Below are positions 7,797-17,083 of a stretch of 37,303 nt of DNA, piece after piece. Origin of the DNA: Paracoccaceae bacterium (GTDB lineage: Bacteria; Pseudomonadota; Alphaproteobacteria; Rhodobacterales; Rhodobacteraceae). Where the stretch lies: the NCBI GenBank assembly GCA_022763485.1, contig JALEGX010000156.1, positions 1-37,303 on the forward strand, read 5' to 3'. The translations under genes and the position numbers were made by a program. How positions within the stretch are numbered: position 1 is the first letter of the stretch; every line of letters begins with the position of its first letter. Under the pieces are notes generated by a model. The model had not been told where the DNA came from and ran no database searches. It was given only the letters and a program-made list of their open reading frames with translations.

Positions 7797-9076
7797 CAGC
7801 GGCGCCGCGAAAGCCAGCCTTCCAGCCGCTCGACAATGTCTCCGGCCAGGCTGTCGTCTTCGATCTCTTCGACCGCTTCCGCCAGGAAGGCCAGCGTCAG
7901 CAGATCGGTGGCCACATCTGCGGGCACCCCGCGCGAGCGCAGGTAGAACAGAGCGGTTTCATCGATCGCGCCGCTGGTCGAACCATGCGAACAGGCCACG
8001 TCATCGGCATAGATTTCCAGCTCGGGCTTGGCCAGGAACTGGCTGTCGTCGTCCAGAAGCAGCGATTGGCTGATCTGGTAGCCATCGGTTTTCTGAGCGC
8101 CTTCCTTGACCAGGATCTTGCCCTGGAACACGCCGGTTGCCCCGTTGCGCAGCACTTTCTTGAACACCTGACGGCTTTCACAGTTCACCGCATCATGGGT
8201 GATGAACACGGTGTCGTCGTGGTGGAAATCACCGTCACCAACACAGGCACCCGCGATATGGGCCACTGCATCATCGCCGGTCAATTCGATCACCGCCTCG
8301 TTGCGGGTCAGCACGCCGTTCACCGTGAGGGTGAAGGATTTGAATACCGATTCCGTCCCCAGACGTGCAAACATATGGGTCGCGGCACGGCGCTCATGAT
8401 CCCGGCCCTGGGCCCGCACCAGATGCAGCTTGCCGGTGTCGGCAATGTCGATCTCCATGCATTTGTTGAAGCGCGACGCGGCGGGTCCGTTTTCCAGAAT
8501 GGTGGCTTCCGCACCCGGTTCAACACGGATGACATGGTGCAGGATCGCGTCCGACGCCTCATTGGCGTGGATGTAGACCAGGCTGATCGGTTTCGACGGG
8601 GTTCCGGTCACATGGATAGCAACGCCATCGGTGGCAAAGGCCGTATTCAGCGCCGCCAGCGGACGCTCCACCGGGGTCTGACCCCGTGCTTCCAGAACAC
8701 CATAAAGGTCCCTGGCCCAGTGGATGTCGGTGCAGCAGATGTCTTCCAGACGGTCGATCCGCACCCCTTCCAGGGTCAGGTCGTCGGACTGTTCGGCATC
8801 GAACACCCCATCCACGAAAACGATGCGCAGACGGTCCCGGTTGGAAAACATCGGCTCTTCGTCGTTGTGGAACACGGCGGCGGGCACCGCCTCCGCCTGC
8901 ACCAACGTGTCAGGACGGGTGTATTTCCAGTATTCGTCACGGCGCGACGGCAGGCCCATGGTCTGGACCCGGGCCAGCGCGGCCTGACGCGCAGCGGTCA
9001 GGCAGCCGCCTTTGGGCAGTTCCAGCGCGCTCAGCCGCGCGTCGGTTGCCGTCTGCTTGAGCTCGGGAAGCGCCAT
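7796..9076 (-). CDS. sufD: Fe-S cluster assembly protein SufD
   Basis: A 426-residue SUF scaffold subunit that works with SufB and the ATPase SufC in the SufBCD complex, where new Fe-S clusters form. The N-terminal segment with LPSRRDEYWKYTRPD and the beta-helical core ending in HGSTSGAIDETALFYLRSRG are standard for SufD. The histidine in CSHGST corresponds to the region contributing to the SufB-SufD cluster interface. The start codon follows the sufC stop directly, without a gap. Length is normal. Confidence 0.95.
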   Translation of the reverse strand: MALPELKQTATDARLSALELPKGGCLTAARQAALARVQTMGLPSRRDEYWKYTRPDTLVQAEAVPAAVFHNDEEPMFSNRDRLRIVFVDGVFDAEQSDDLTLEGVRIDRLEDICCTDIHWARDLYGVLEARGQTPVERPLAALNTAFATDGVAIHVTGTPSKPISLVYIHANEASDAILHHVIRVEPGAEATILENGPAASRFNKCMEIDIADTGKLHLVRAQGRDHERRAATHMFARLGTESVFKSFTLTVNGVLTRNEAVIELTGDDAVAHIAGACVGDGDFHHDDTVFITHDAVNCESRQVFKKVLRNGATGVFQGKILVKEGAQKTDGYQISQSLLLDDDSQFLAKPELEIYADDVACSHGSTSGAIDETALFYLRSRGVPADVATDLLTLAFLAEAVEEIEDDSLAGDIVERLEGWLSRRR

Positions 9077-9832
<756 letters not shown>

Positions 9833-10040
9833 TTTTCTCTCACTCTTCGATCTGTTTCGCGCGTGCCGATCAGGCCGCAGCTGCATGGGTTGGGGCGCAG
9901 GATCGCGCCGGAATGTCTTGTCGTGGATCCGGGCCGATGCGGTTACAGCCGTCAGTCCGGGAGCATCCCACGGGTGTTTTCAGTGGCGCAACATAGCCCG
10001 GCTTTGCGACCATGCCATGTGCGCCGGATTGCATGGCGCG

Positions 10041-10355
10041 TCAGCCCAGAACCACGGCGGTTCCGCTGGCCGACACCATGAGCATCGACTGGCCCACCAC
10101 TTCGTAGTCCAGGTCGACGCCGACCACGGCGTTTGCGCCCAGGGCCCGGGCGCGGTCTTCCAGTTCGGCAAGGGCGGTTTCACGGGCGTCCTGCAACTTG
10201 CCCTCATAGGCACCGGACCGCCCACCGACGATATCGGTGATCGAGGCAAAGACGTCCCGGACGACATTGGCGCCCATGATCGCTTCGCCTACGACGATGC
10301 CCTTGTATTCGGCAATCTGGTAACCTTCGACATTGGGTGTGGTTGTTACGATCAT
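10041..10355 (-). CDS. YbjQ/UPF0145 family protein
   Basis: A 104-residue cytoplasmic protein of the YbjQ group, sometimes called a heavy-metal-binding domain. Typical features are the start [14 protein letters not shown], then [16 protein letters not shown], the [24 protein letters not shown] stretch and a final small-residue strand [10 protein letters not shown]. Members form pentameric beta rings in known structures; their biochemical role is unsettled. GGAG precedes the ATG, and the upstream FkbM stop is only 4 nt away, so the two are co-translated. Its presence in an Fe-S assembly operon makes a metal-linked role tempting, but that is inference. Confidence 0.88.
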   Translation of the reverse strand: MIVTTTPNVEGYQIAEYKGIVVGEAIMGANVVRDVFASITDIVGGRSGAYEGKLQDARETALAELEDRARALGANAVVGVDLDYEVVGQSMLMVSASGTAVVLG

Positions 10356-10359
10356 GATT

Positions 10360-11271
10360 TTACTCCGAAAACATCCAGGGCGGCAGTTGATCCAGGTACC
10401 CGCCGGGCACCGTTTCATCGATCACGCCGCGGGCGACCAGGGCGTCCAGGCAGAACACCACCAGGTCATGACTGTTGAAGACGCCAGACGCGGCAAAGGC
10501 CAGCTGTTTGATCTGTTCATCCGTCCACTCGTCAATGGTTTCGGGGTTGCGGATATAGACCGCGTCCCCGTCCATCAGCTGGTTGCGGAACACCGGGTTG
10601 GCCATGCGACCGCGCTGGGAATTGCCGACTACCGTGGATTTGGAGAACATCAGCTTGTGCAGCACAAACCCCTGTTCGTGCAGTTCCACGTCCAGCGGCC
10701 CCCACAGCGGTTCGCCTTCATACATGCGATAGAACCGCACTTCGGGGATGGCGCAAACCGCATCCGAAAGCTTCTGACGACCGGATTGGAACACATCCAG
10801 TTCCCCGCCCTGAATGTCGATCTTCAGGACGTCGGGCTTGGGCAGCTCTTCGTCGTTCAGGTCATCCAGCGCGACCAGGTCCAGCTCAATCCCGTCGATC
10901 CCGTCCTTGTGCCAACCGGGCTTGCCCAGAAAGCTGACCGATTCCTTGCGGATCGGATAGAGCGAGCCCAGCCCGCTTTGCGGATGCGGATAGAACTTGC
11001 CCTTGCCGGCCTTGCCCACGGCACGTTGCAGGTAATGGGTCCCCGCTTGCGGGGTTTCCATCAGCGCGTCAAAGGCGGATTGCTCCGGCTCGAACCCCCA
11101 GACCTCGCAACCGCCCAGCTTTAGCAGACCGTCATAATCCGGTGTGTTGATCGGATTGGCCCCCACATCGGTGATGCGCAAGGGGCGCTCCGGCTGCAGC
11201 GCTTCGGTCAGAAAGGCAATCCGACGGGCCAGCATCCGCTGGCTGCGGCTTTCAGGCATCTGTTCGTTCAT
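10360..11271 (-). CDS. FkbM-type SAM-dependent methyltransferase
   Basis: A 303-residue protein with the FkbM methyltransferase pattern. The SAM-binding loop is ITDVGANPI at 33-41, an acidic EPE follows the second strand (61-63), and [14 protein letters not shown] from 151 matches the family's D-x-E/Q-G-x-E segment. FkbM enzymes O-methylate sugars, lipids or other small molecules; the substrate here is unknown. The start at 11271 overlaps the upstream stop in ATGA. The C-terminal ~100 residues, ending PPWMFSE, look like an extra helical domain not needed for the SAM fold. It is an unexpected passenger in the suf operon. Confidence 0.85.
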   Translation of the reverse strand: MNEQMPESRSQRMLARRIAFLTEALQPERPLRITDVGANPINTPDYDGLLKLGGCEVWGFEPEQSAFDALMETPQAGTHYLQRAVGKAGKGKFYPHPQSGLGSLYPIRKESVSFLGKPGWHKDGIDGIELDLVALDDLNDEELPKPDVLKIDIQGGELDVFQSGRQKLSDAVCAIPEVRFYRMYEGEPLWGPLDVELHEQGFVLHKLMFSKSTVVGNSQRGRMANPVFRNQLMDGDAVYIRNPETIDEWTDEQIKQLAFAASGVFNSHDLVVFCLDALVARGVIDETVPGGYLDQLPPWMFSE

Positions 11272-11471
11272 CCGTCCTGCCTCTGCTTGCGGCGCCAGCC
11301 CATCCAAAGCTCGAACGCCCCATAGAGCACGCCAAAGATCGCCGCGACCGGCCAGACCTGTTTCAGCGTCTCCAGAGACACCGATCCCAGCTGCGTCCAC
11401 GCCATCCCGGCAGCAAAAACCGGCACGGCCAGAAGCACTTTCAACAGTGTCAGCTTGTACACCTGGTTCAT
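11268..11471 (-). CDS. Small two-helix membrane protein in the suf operon
   Basis: A 67-residue protein. Hydrophobic segments LLKVLLAVPVFAAGMAW and VWPVAAIFGVLYGAFELW flank a short polar loop, and a basic tail (WRRKQRQDG) should face the cytoplasm. CGGAG lies 7-8 nt before the ATG, and the stop overlaps the FkbM start in ATGA, which supports a real translated gene. I do not recognise a family. Confidence 0.72.
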   Translation of the reverse strand: MNQVYKLTLLKVLLAVPVFAAGMAWTQLGSVSLETLKQVWPVAAIFGVLYGAFELWMGWRRKQRQDG

Positions 11472-11505
11472 TGTCTGCTCCGTTCTGGTGCAATCGGATG
11501 CAACA

Positions 11506-11691
11506 TCACAGTCCCCGGAACACAAAGCGCTGCAACAGCCGCGACACGGCCCAGCCCGCGATGGCACCAAGGCCGATCCACAGCACCGGGTGCAGGAAGT
11601 CCTTGGGGTTCAGGTTGACCCAGATCACCCCAAGCAATCCCCCCAGCACCGGAAGCGCAAAAGGAAGGAAATTCTGCAACTTACGCTTCAT
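11506..11691 (-). CDS. Tiny two-helix membrane protein downstream of sufB
   Basis: A 61-residue protein with a basic N-terminus (MKRK), two hydrophobic helices (around FALPVLGGLLGVIWVNL and VLWIGLGAIAGWAV) and a basic end. AGGAG sits 5-6 nt before the ATG. It lies 39 nt after the sufB stop. No family recognised. With its 67-residue neighbour it forms a pair of minute membrane proteins placed between sufB and the FkbM gene. Confidence 0.7.
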   Translation of the reverse strand: MKRKLQNFLPFALPVLGGLLGVIWVNLNPKDFLHPVLWIGLGAIAGWAVSRLLQRFVFRGL

Positions 11692-11730
11692 CTTTCACTC
11701 CTGATCCAGAGAGATTGCAACGCCGCCTGC

Positions 11731-13254
11731 TTACCCGACCGAGCCTTCCAGCGAGATCGCGACCAGCTGTTGGGCTTCCATGGCGAATTCCATCGGCAGC
11801 GCTTGCAGCACTTCCTTGCAGAACCCGTTGACCACCAGCGCCACGGCCTCTTCTTCGTCCATCCCGCGCGACCGGCAGTAGAACAGCTGATCATCGTCCA
11901 CCTTTGAGGTGGTCGCCTCATGCTCCACTCGGGCCGAGTTGTTCTTGACCTCGATATAGGGAACCGTGTGCGCGCCGCATTTGTCACCGATCAGCAGGCT
12001 GTCACATTGGGTGTAGTTGCGCCCGTTCTTGGCTTTCGGGTGCATCGAAACCAGACCACGATAAGTGTTCTGCGCCTTGCCCGCGCTGATGCCTTTGGAC
12101 ACGATGCGCGATTTTGTGTTCTTGCCCAGGTGCACCATCTTGGTGCCGGTGTCGGCCTGCTGCATGTTGTTGGCGATGGCGATCGAGTAGAATTCGCCCT
12201 GGCTTTCCTCACCGCGCAGGATGCACGAGGGGTACTTCCAGGTCACGGCCGATCCGGTTTCCACCTGGGTCCACATCACCTTGGAGCGGTCGCCCCGGCA
12301 GTCGGCGCGCTTGGTCACGAAGTTATAGATGCCGCCCTTGCCGTTTTCATCGCCCGGATACCAGTTCTGGACGGTGGAATACTTCACCTCGGCGTCTTCT
12401 TCGACGATGATCTCAACCACGGCGGCGTGCAGCTGTGCGGTATCACGCTGGGGCGCGGTACAGCCTTCCAGATAGGACACGTAGCTGCCCTTGTCCGCGA
12501 TGATCAGGGTGCGTTCGAACTGGCCGGTGTTTTCCGCGTTGATGCGGAAATAGGTCGACAGCTCCATCGGGCAGCGCACGCCCGGCGGCACATAGACGAA
12601 GGACCCGTCCGAGAACACGGCAGAGTTCAGCGTGGCATAGAAGTTGTCCGAAACCGGCACGACCGAGCCGAGGTATTTCTTGACCAGCTCAGGGTGTTCC
12701 TTGATCGCTTCGGAGATCGAGCAGAAGATGACGCCCGCCTTTTTCAGCTCCGCCTGGAAGGTGGTGCCAACGGACACGGAGTCGAACACCGCGTCCACGG
12801 CTACCTTGCGGCCCTCGGCCGGGGCGTTTTCCGCGCCTTCGACACCGGCCAGGATCATCTGTTCCTTCAGCGGGATGCCCAGCTTTTCATAGGTCGCCAG
12901 CAGCTTCGGATCGACCTCGTCCAGCGACTTGGGCTTCTCTTCCATGCTCTTGGGGCGCGCATAATAGTAGATGTCCTGAAAATCGATCTCAGGATAGTTC
13001 ACCATCGCCCAGTCGGGCTCTTCCATCTTGCTCCAGCGTTCGAATGCGGCCAGACGCCATTCGGTCATCCATTCGGGCTCGTCATTCTTGTCGTAGATCA
13101 GGCGCACGATATCGGGGTTCACGCCCTTGGGCGCGTATTCCATCTCGATCTCGGTTTCCCAACCGTACTTGTAGGCACCGCCCACTTCGCGCACGGCGTC
13201 CACGGTTTCCTGATCGACGCCTTCCTTGACTTGTGTCTGGTCCAAAGCGGCCAT
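11731..13254 (-). CDS. sufB: Fe-S cluster assembly protein SufB
   Basis: A 507-residue core scaffold subunit of SufBCD. Characteristic stretches include [14 protein letters not shown] near the N-terminus, the [20 protein letters not shown] segment, [33 protein letters not shown] and the C-terminal [22 protein letters not shown]. The conserved cysteines in these stretches include the persulfide-accepting site of the family. The start MAALDQTQ at 13254 is preferred because AGGAG lies 6 nt upstream; the two earlier in-frame ATGs overlap or precede that site. It begins 15 nt after the desulfurase stop. Confidence 0.96.
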   Translation of the reverse strand: MAALDQTQVKEGVDQETVDAVREVGGAYKYGWETEIEMEYAPKGVNPDIVRLIYDKNDEPEWMTEWRLAAFERWSKMEEPDWAMVNYPEIDFQDIYYYARPKSMEEKPKSLDEVDPKLLATYEKLGIPLKEQMILAGVEGAENAPAEGRKVAVDAVFDSVSVGTTFQAELKKAGVIFCSISEAIKEHPELVKKYLGSVVPVSDNFYATLNSAVFSDGSFVYVPPGVRCPMELSTYFRINAENTGQFERTLIIADKGSYVSYLEGCTAPQRDTAQLHAAVVEIIVEEDAEVKYSTVQNWYPGDENGKGGIYNFVTKRADCRGDRSKVMWTQVETGSAVTWKYPSCILRGEESQGEFYSIAIANNMQQADTGTKMVHLGKNTKSRIVSKGISAGKAQNTYRGLVSMHPKAKNGRNYTQCDSLLIGDKCGAHTVPYIEVKNNSARVEHEATTSKVDDDQLFYCRSRGMDEEEAVALVVNGFCKEVLQALPMEFAMEAQQLVAISLEGSVG

Positions 13255-13269
13255 GTCCATCTCCTGCAT

Positions 13270-14313
13270 TCACGCCACGCGGGCGTGATGTTTCTTTTCT
13301 TTCGCGAGCCACGTTTCCGCAAAACGCAGCACATCTGTTTGTGTGGTATCCGGCCCCAGCGATACGCGGATCGCGCTGGAGGCCGTGCCTTCATCAAATC
13401 CCATTGCGGTCAGAACCGCGCTGGCGCGCACCTTCCCCGAGGAACAGGCGCTGCCGGCGCTGACCGCAAAACCAGCAAGGTCCATCTGCATCACCTGCGT
13501 TTCGCCCTTCCACCCGGGCCGCACGATGCAGGACGTGTTTGGCAAACGCCGCTGATCTTTGCCGACAAAAATAGTATGTTTCGAACCGGCCACAAGGGCG
13601 TTCTCAAGCATATCGCGCAGTTGGGCCACTTCGTCCCACGCGCCATTGTCCAGATCGCGGGCCGCGGCCTCGGCCGCTGCGCCGAAACCGGCGATGCCGA
13701 TAACGTTTTCAGTTCCCGACCGGCGGCCCATTTCCTGTCCGCCGCCGCGAATCTGCGCCGCAAGGTCCGTGCCACGTTTGATCACCAGCGCGCCGATCCC
13801 CTTTGGTCCGCCCAGCTTGTGGGCCGAAATCAGCGCCATCTGCGCACCGGACCAGTTGAAGGCGAAGGGGATCTTGCCGAATGCCTGCGTGGCATCGGTC
13901 ACCGCCAGCCCGTCGGGCAGCTTCTGGATGATCCCGGTTTCAGAGTTGGCAACCTGCAGGACAGACGCGGCGGGGTTGGACACATCGACCTGCCCGCTAT
14001 CGGCAACCTCCAGATCCTCGGCAATCCAGGCGCGGACCGCATCATGTTCGATGGCCGATCCCAGCAGTTGCCGACCGCCACAGGCCAGCGCCGCACCTTC
14101 GGTCGCCCCGGAGGTAAAGATCACGTCGGCCCCATCCGCCCCAAACGCGGTGGCAATCTGGGCCCGCGCGCGTTCGATCAGCCCCTTGGCCAGACGGCCC
14201 TCGGCATGAACGGAGGACGGGTTCCCACAGATATCCATCGCGGCAATCATCGCCTCGCGCGCTTCAGGACGAAGCGGCGCCGTGGCATTATGATCGAGGT
14301 AAACGCGTTTCAT
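13270..14313 (-). CDS. IscS/NifS-like cysteine desulfurase (group I)
   Basis: A 347-residue PLP enzyme. The PLP lysine is K166 in ISAHKLGGPKG, and the catalytic cysteine is C290 in SAGSACSSGKVR, in the longer mobile loop typical of IscS/NifS enzymes. At 347 residues it is clearly shorter than E. coli IscS (about 400) and closer to compact NifS-like forms. The ATG at 14313 follows AAAGGTG. It sits 54 nt after iscR and ahead of sufB, so this operon has a group I desulfurase at its head and the group II SufS at its end. It likely supplies sulfur for cluster assembly, tRNA thiolation or both; the split of labour with SufS is unknown. Confidence 0.92.
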   Translation of the reverse strand: MKRVYLDHNATAPLRPEAREAMIAAMDICGNPSSVHAEGRLAKGLIERARAQIATAFGADGADVIFTSGATEGAALACGGRQLLGSAIEHDAVRAWIAEDLEVADSGQVDVSNPAASVLQVANSETGIIQKLPDGLAVTDATQAFGKIPFAFNWSGAQMALISAHKLGGPKGIGALVIKRGTDLAAQIRGGGQEMGRRSGTENVIGIAGFGAAAEAAARDLDNGAWDEVAQLRDMLENALVAGSKHTIFVGKDQRRLPNTSCIVRPGWKGETQVMQMDLAGFAVSAGSACSSGKVRASAVLTAMGFDEGTASSAIRVSLGPDTTQTDVLRFAETWLAKEKKHHARVA

Positions 14314-14367
14314 GGATACACCTTTTTGATGACACGGCACGATGCGCGCGCCATACGCCTGCCTTCC

Positions 14368-14826
14368 TTATTCGTCCACCACAGAAAACAGGCTGGGCAC
14401 TGCCGGACACGGGGCCAAGTCGTTCTTGATCACATCCGAAAGCCGCGTCTGATGCAGGAACACATAGACATGCGCGCTCAGGCTTTCCCACAACCGGTTG
14501 GTCAGGGATTGGGCCCGGCTGCCGGACGCACCGCCGGAGGCGCCGGCCCCCTTGTGCATCGCGTCGACCGTTTCATCGACCGCAGACAGGATATCGACAA
14601 CGCGGATATCCGAGGCCGGACGGGCCAGCCGATACCCCCCACCGGGGCCACGCACGGATTCCACCAGCTCGGCCCGGCGCAGCTTGACGAAAAGCTGTTC
14701 CAGATAAGGAAGCGAGATGTCCTGCCGCTTGGAGATTTCACCCAGCGCAACAAGCTTGTCGGTGGGCTGCAGGGCGATATCGGCAAGCGCAACCATCGCG
14801 TAGCGGCCTTTCGTTGACAATTTCAT
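14368..14826 (-). CDS. iscR: Rrf2-family regulator IscR, without the classical cluster cysteines
   Basis: A 152-residue winged-helix repressor. The DNA-binding half (MKLSTKGRYAMVALADIA, then ISLPYLEQLFVKLRRAEL and VRGPGGGYRL) is typical of IscR, with E43 retained. In E. coli IscR a [2Fe-2S] cluster is held by three cysteines and a histidine near 92-107. Here that loop is AMHKGAGASGGASGSRAQSL and contains no cysteine. The only cysteine of the protein is C140, near the C-terminus. From memory, IscR of Rhodobacter sphaeroides was described as an atypical Fe-S-binding repressor with a single cysteine, which this protein matches. It is first in the operon and presumably represses it through the palindrome over the -10 box. 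Confidence 0.93.
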   Translation of the reverse strand: MKLSTKGRYAMVALADIALQPTDKLVALGEISKRQDISLPYLEQLFVKLRRAELVESVRGPGGGYRLARPASDIRVVDILSAVDETVDAMHKGAGASGGASGSRAQSLTNRLWESLSAHVYVFLHQTRLSDVIKNDLAPCPAVPSLFSVVDE

Positions 14827-14930
14827 CCCGTTTTTCTCCAGATCGGCTTGGTGTTGCGCGAAATCATTGACCTAGACCGCATCAGTGCGTATCTGACGCT
14901 GAAGGCGCTCACCCATGTCAGCGCCCCTGT

Positions 14931-14945
14931 TTAGAACCGTTCTAA
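14931..14945. promoter_or_regulatory. Perfect 7-1-7 palindrome, probable IscR operator (Iron-Rhodo-box-like)
   Basis: TTAGAAC-C-GTTCTAA is a perfect inverted repeat. It covers the -10 box of the iscR promoter, the position expected for a repressor. Rhodobacterales are reported to carry a conserved palindrome, the Iron-Rhodo-box, upstream of iron-sulfur and iron genes. This site fits that description as I recall it, but I could not compare it with the published matrix. Confidence 0.75.
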
Positions 14946-14967
14946 GGTAGCCAATTAAATTCGTCAA
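14939..14967 (-). promoter_or_regulatory. Promoter of the isc-suf operon
   Basis: Read on the minus strand, TTGACG (14967-14962) and TAGAAC (14944-14939) are separated by exactly 17 bp. This is a good sigma-70-type promoter, about 110 bp ahead of the iscR ATG. Its -10 box lies inside the palindrome at 14931-14945. Confidence 0.7.
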
Positions 14968-15015
14968 GAATGATCTGGCACCTGTGAAAATAACGAGAGT
15001 AGGACCCACCGACCA

Positions 15016-15669
15016 ATGCCCGAGGTCATCTTTCCCGGACCCGAAGGCCGTCTCGAAGGCCGCTATCACCCCCAAAAGGAAAAAGACGCCCCCATCGCCA
15101 TCGTGCTGCATCCGCATCCGCAGTTCGGCGGAACGATGAACAACAAGGTCGTCTACAACCTGCACTATGCCTTCTACAACATGGGCTTCACGGTGCTGCG
15201 TTTCAATTTCCGCGGCGTTGGGCGCAGCCAGGGTGAATACGATCAAGGGGTCGGTGAGCTCAGCGATGCCGCCTCGGCTCTGGACTACCTGCAGTCGATG
15301 AACAGCAACTCCAAGCATTGCTGGGTTGCGGGCTTTTCGTTCGGTGCATGGATCGGGATGCAGCTGCTGATGCGTCGGCCGGAAATCACCGGCTTCATCA
15401 GCGTGTCGCCCCCGGCGAACATGTATGACTTCTCCTTCCTGGCGCCCTGCCCGTCTTCGGGTCTGATCATCAATGGCACCTCGGATCGGGTTGCCCCGCC
15501 GGCGGACACCACCACGCTGGTGAACAAGCTGCACGAGCAGAAGGGCATCACCATCACCCATCAGGAAATCGAAGGCGCCGATCACTTCTTCCAGGGCGAC
15601 CACATGGACACGATGATCGGCAATGTCACCGGTTATGTGAAACAGCGCCTGACCGAGAACACCCGCTAA
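15016..15669 (+). CDS. Alpha/beta hydrolase
   Basis: A 217-residue cytoplasmic alpha/beta-hydrolase fold protein. The likely triad is S108 in GFSFG (106-110), D157 in NGTSDRVAPP and H190 in GADHFF. HPHPQFGGTMNNKVV (32-46) and FNFRGVGRSQG (63-73) match a widespread bacterial group of small hydrolases whose substrate is not known. It is divergent from iscR, with 189 bp between the two starts, so the palindrome at 14931-14945 could also influence it. The next gene starts one base after its stop, which indicates a co-translated trio. Confidence 0.85.
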   Translation: MPEVIFPGPEGRLEGRYHPQKEKDAPIAIVLHPHPQFGGTMNNKVVYNLHYAFYNMGFTVLRFNFRGVGRSQGEYDQGVGELSDAASALDYLQSMNSNSKHCWVAGFSFGAWIGMQLLMRRPEITGFISVSPPANMYDFSFLAPCPSSGLIINGTSDRVAPPADTTTLVNKLHEQKGITITHQEIEGADHFFQGDHMDTMIGNVTGYVKQRLTENTR

Positions 15670-15670
15670 G

Positions 15671-15916
15671 ATGGGAACGATCGAAACGCTGGCCGCCAAG
15701 CTGGCCGAAGACACGTTGAAGGTCATGGACGCCACGGGCGAAGAGCGGCTTTATGTGGAGGTCGGCAATGTGCTGGCCGCCGCATCGCAATCGCTGGAAG
15801 AAGCCTTTCTGACCGAAGTCCGGGTCCGTCTTGCCGAACGCACCGCGCGGCGTTTCCTGAACAAGAAGATCGCGGCCGTGAAAGCGGCCGCCGAAGCCGC
15901 AAAGGGCCAGGCTTGA
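15671..15916 (+). CDS. Small alanine-rich helical protein of unknown function
   Basis: An 81-residue soluble protein, predicted almost entirely helical, acidic in the first half and basic and alanine-rich at the end (KKIAAVKAAAEAAKGQA). I do not recognise a family. The ATG is one base after the hydrolase stop, with no strong ribosome binding site of its own, so it probably relies on reinitiation. Its TGA overlaps the TTG start of the HD protein. Confidence 0.7.
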   Translation: MGTIETLAAKLAEDTLKVMDATGEERLYVEVGNVLAAASQSLEEAFLTEVRVRLAERTARRFLNKKIAAVKAAAEAAKGQA

Positions 15917-17064
15917 CCGCCCGGCTGGACGCGCAGATCCGCTTTCTGCTGGAAGCGGATCGCCTGAAATCCGTTGATCGCGCCAATCTGCTTCTGGACG
16001 GATCCCGCCCCGAAAACTCTGCCGAGCACAGCTGGCACCTTGCGCTTTACGCGCTGGTTCTTGCCCCGCTTGCCGATCCCGGCGTTGACGTGTTGCGCGC
16101 CGTGCGGATGCTGATGCTGCACGATCTGGTCGAAATCGACGCGGGCGATCACCCCATCCATCTGGACCATGACTGGGACGCCGTTGCCCGGGCAGAAGAG
16201 GCCGCAGCCCTGCGGTTGTTCGGCCTGCTGCCACCCGATCAGGCACAGGCGCTTCTGGCGCTGCGCGCAGAGTTCGAAGCGGCAGAAACGCCCACGGCAC
16301 AATTTGCAAAAAGGCTGGACCGCTGCCAGCCCATTTTCCAGACGCTTTGCGCGGATGCCCCTGTGGCCGAGCACGTCGACATCGTGATCGGCAATCTGGA
16401 TGGCGGGCGCGCCGCCTCTCTGGCGCAAGAGTTCCCCGCAGCCTATGCCCACGCCGAACACCTGCTGGGCCGCGCCAACGCGGTCGACACCTCCGGCCTT
16501 ACCCAGCGGCTGGCGCTGCTGAATGAGGCGGACAAGCTGAAGCTGGTGGTGCGCGCGTCGAAACTGGCGGATGGATCACGGCGCGAAAACTCGGCCGAGC
16601 ACAGCTGGCACATCATGCTCTTTGCCATGATCCTGCAGGAATATGCCGAGGCCGGGGTCTCGATCGACCGCGTGCTGACCATGCTGTTGCTGCATGATCT
16701 GGTCGAGATCGACGCCGGGGATAATCCGATCCACGGACAGGTGGATCATGCCGCGGTCGAGGCGCTGGAAAAAGCCGCCGCCGATCGTCTGTTTGGTCTG
16801 CTGCCCCCCGATGAGGGCCAAGGCCTGCGCGCCCTGTGGGAAGAGTTCGAAGCGGCCGAAAGCCCGGACGCGGTCTTTGCCAAGGCCATCGACCGGATTC
16901 AGGTGCCAATCACCAACCTGGCAAATGGCGGCGGCACCTGGACGGAATACCGCGTCACGCTTGAACAGCTTGAGGCCCGCGTCGGCACCAAGGTCAGCCT
17001 GGGCGCTCCGGACGTGTGGGACTGGCTGCGTCCGCAATTGCACGCCCATTTCGCCGTCATCTGA
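15913..17064 (+). CDS. Tandem-duplicated HD-domain phosphohydrolase (YfbR/HDDC2-like)
   Basis: A 383-residue protein made of two full HD domains in a row. Domain 1 has H39 (SAEHSWH), H70-D71 (LHDLVEIDAGD) and D136 (KRLDRCQP). Domain 2 has H230, H261-D262 and D328 in the same motifs, shifted by about 191 residues. Both keep every metal-binding HD residue, so both could be active. Single-domain relatives of about 190-200 residues hydrolyse 5'-deoxynucleotides or related phosphomonoesters. The duplication has no frameshift. The start is TTG at 15913, overlapping the preceding stop in TTGA, with AAAGGG upstream. The substrate cannot be inferred; the neighbouring hydrolase suggests a shared small-molecule clean-up role, which is speculation. 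Confidence 0.88.
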   Translation: MTARLDAQIRFLLEADRLKSVDRANLLLDGSRPENSAEHSWHLALYALVLAPLADPGVDVLRAVRMLMLHDLVEIDAGDHPIHLDHDWDAVARAEEAAALRLFGLLPPDQAQALLALRAEFEAAETPTAQFAKRLDRCQPIFQTLCADAPVAEHVDIVIGNLDGGRAASLAQEFPAAYAHAEHLLGRANAVDTSGLTQRLALLNEADKLKLVVRASKLADGSRRENSAEHSWHIMLFAMILQEYAEAGVSIDRVLTMLLLHDLVEIDAGDNPIHGQVDHAAVEALEKAAADRLFGLLPPDEGQGLRALWEEFEAAESPDAVFAKAIDRIQVPITNLANGGGTWTEYRVTLEQLEARVGTKVSLGAPDVWDWLRPQLHAHFAVI

Positions 17065-17083
17065 CCGACGATCAGGCGACCTC

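Noticed and set aside
11920..14817. A 965-codon open frame antisense to sufB, the cysteine desulfurase gene and iscR
   Set aside because: It spans three well-supported genes and an intergenic gap, has no family motif and no convincing start signal. Antisense transcription of this operon is reported in Rhodobacter as I recall, but that does not imply coding.
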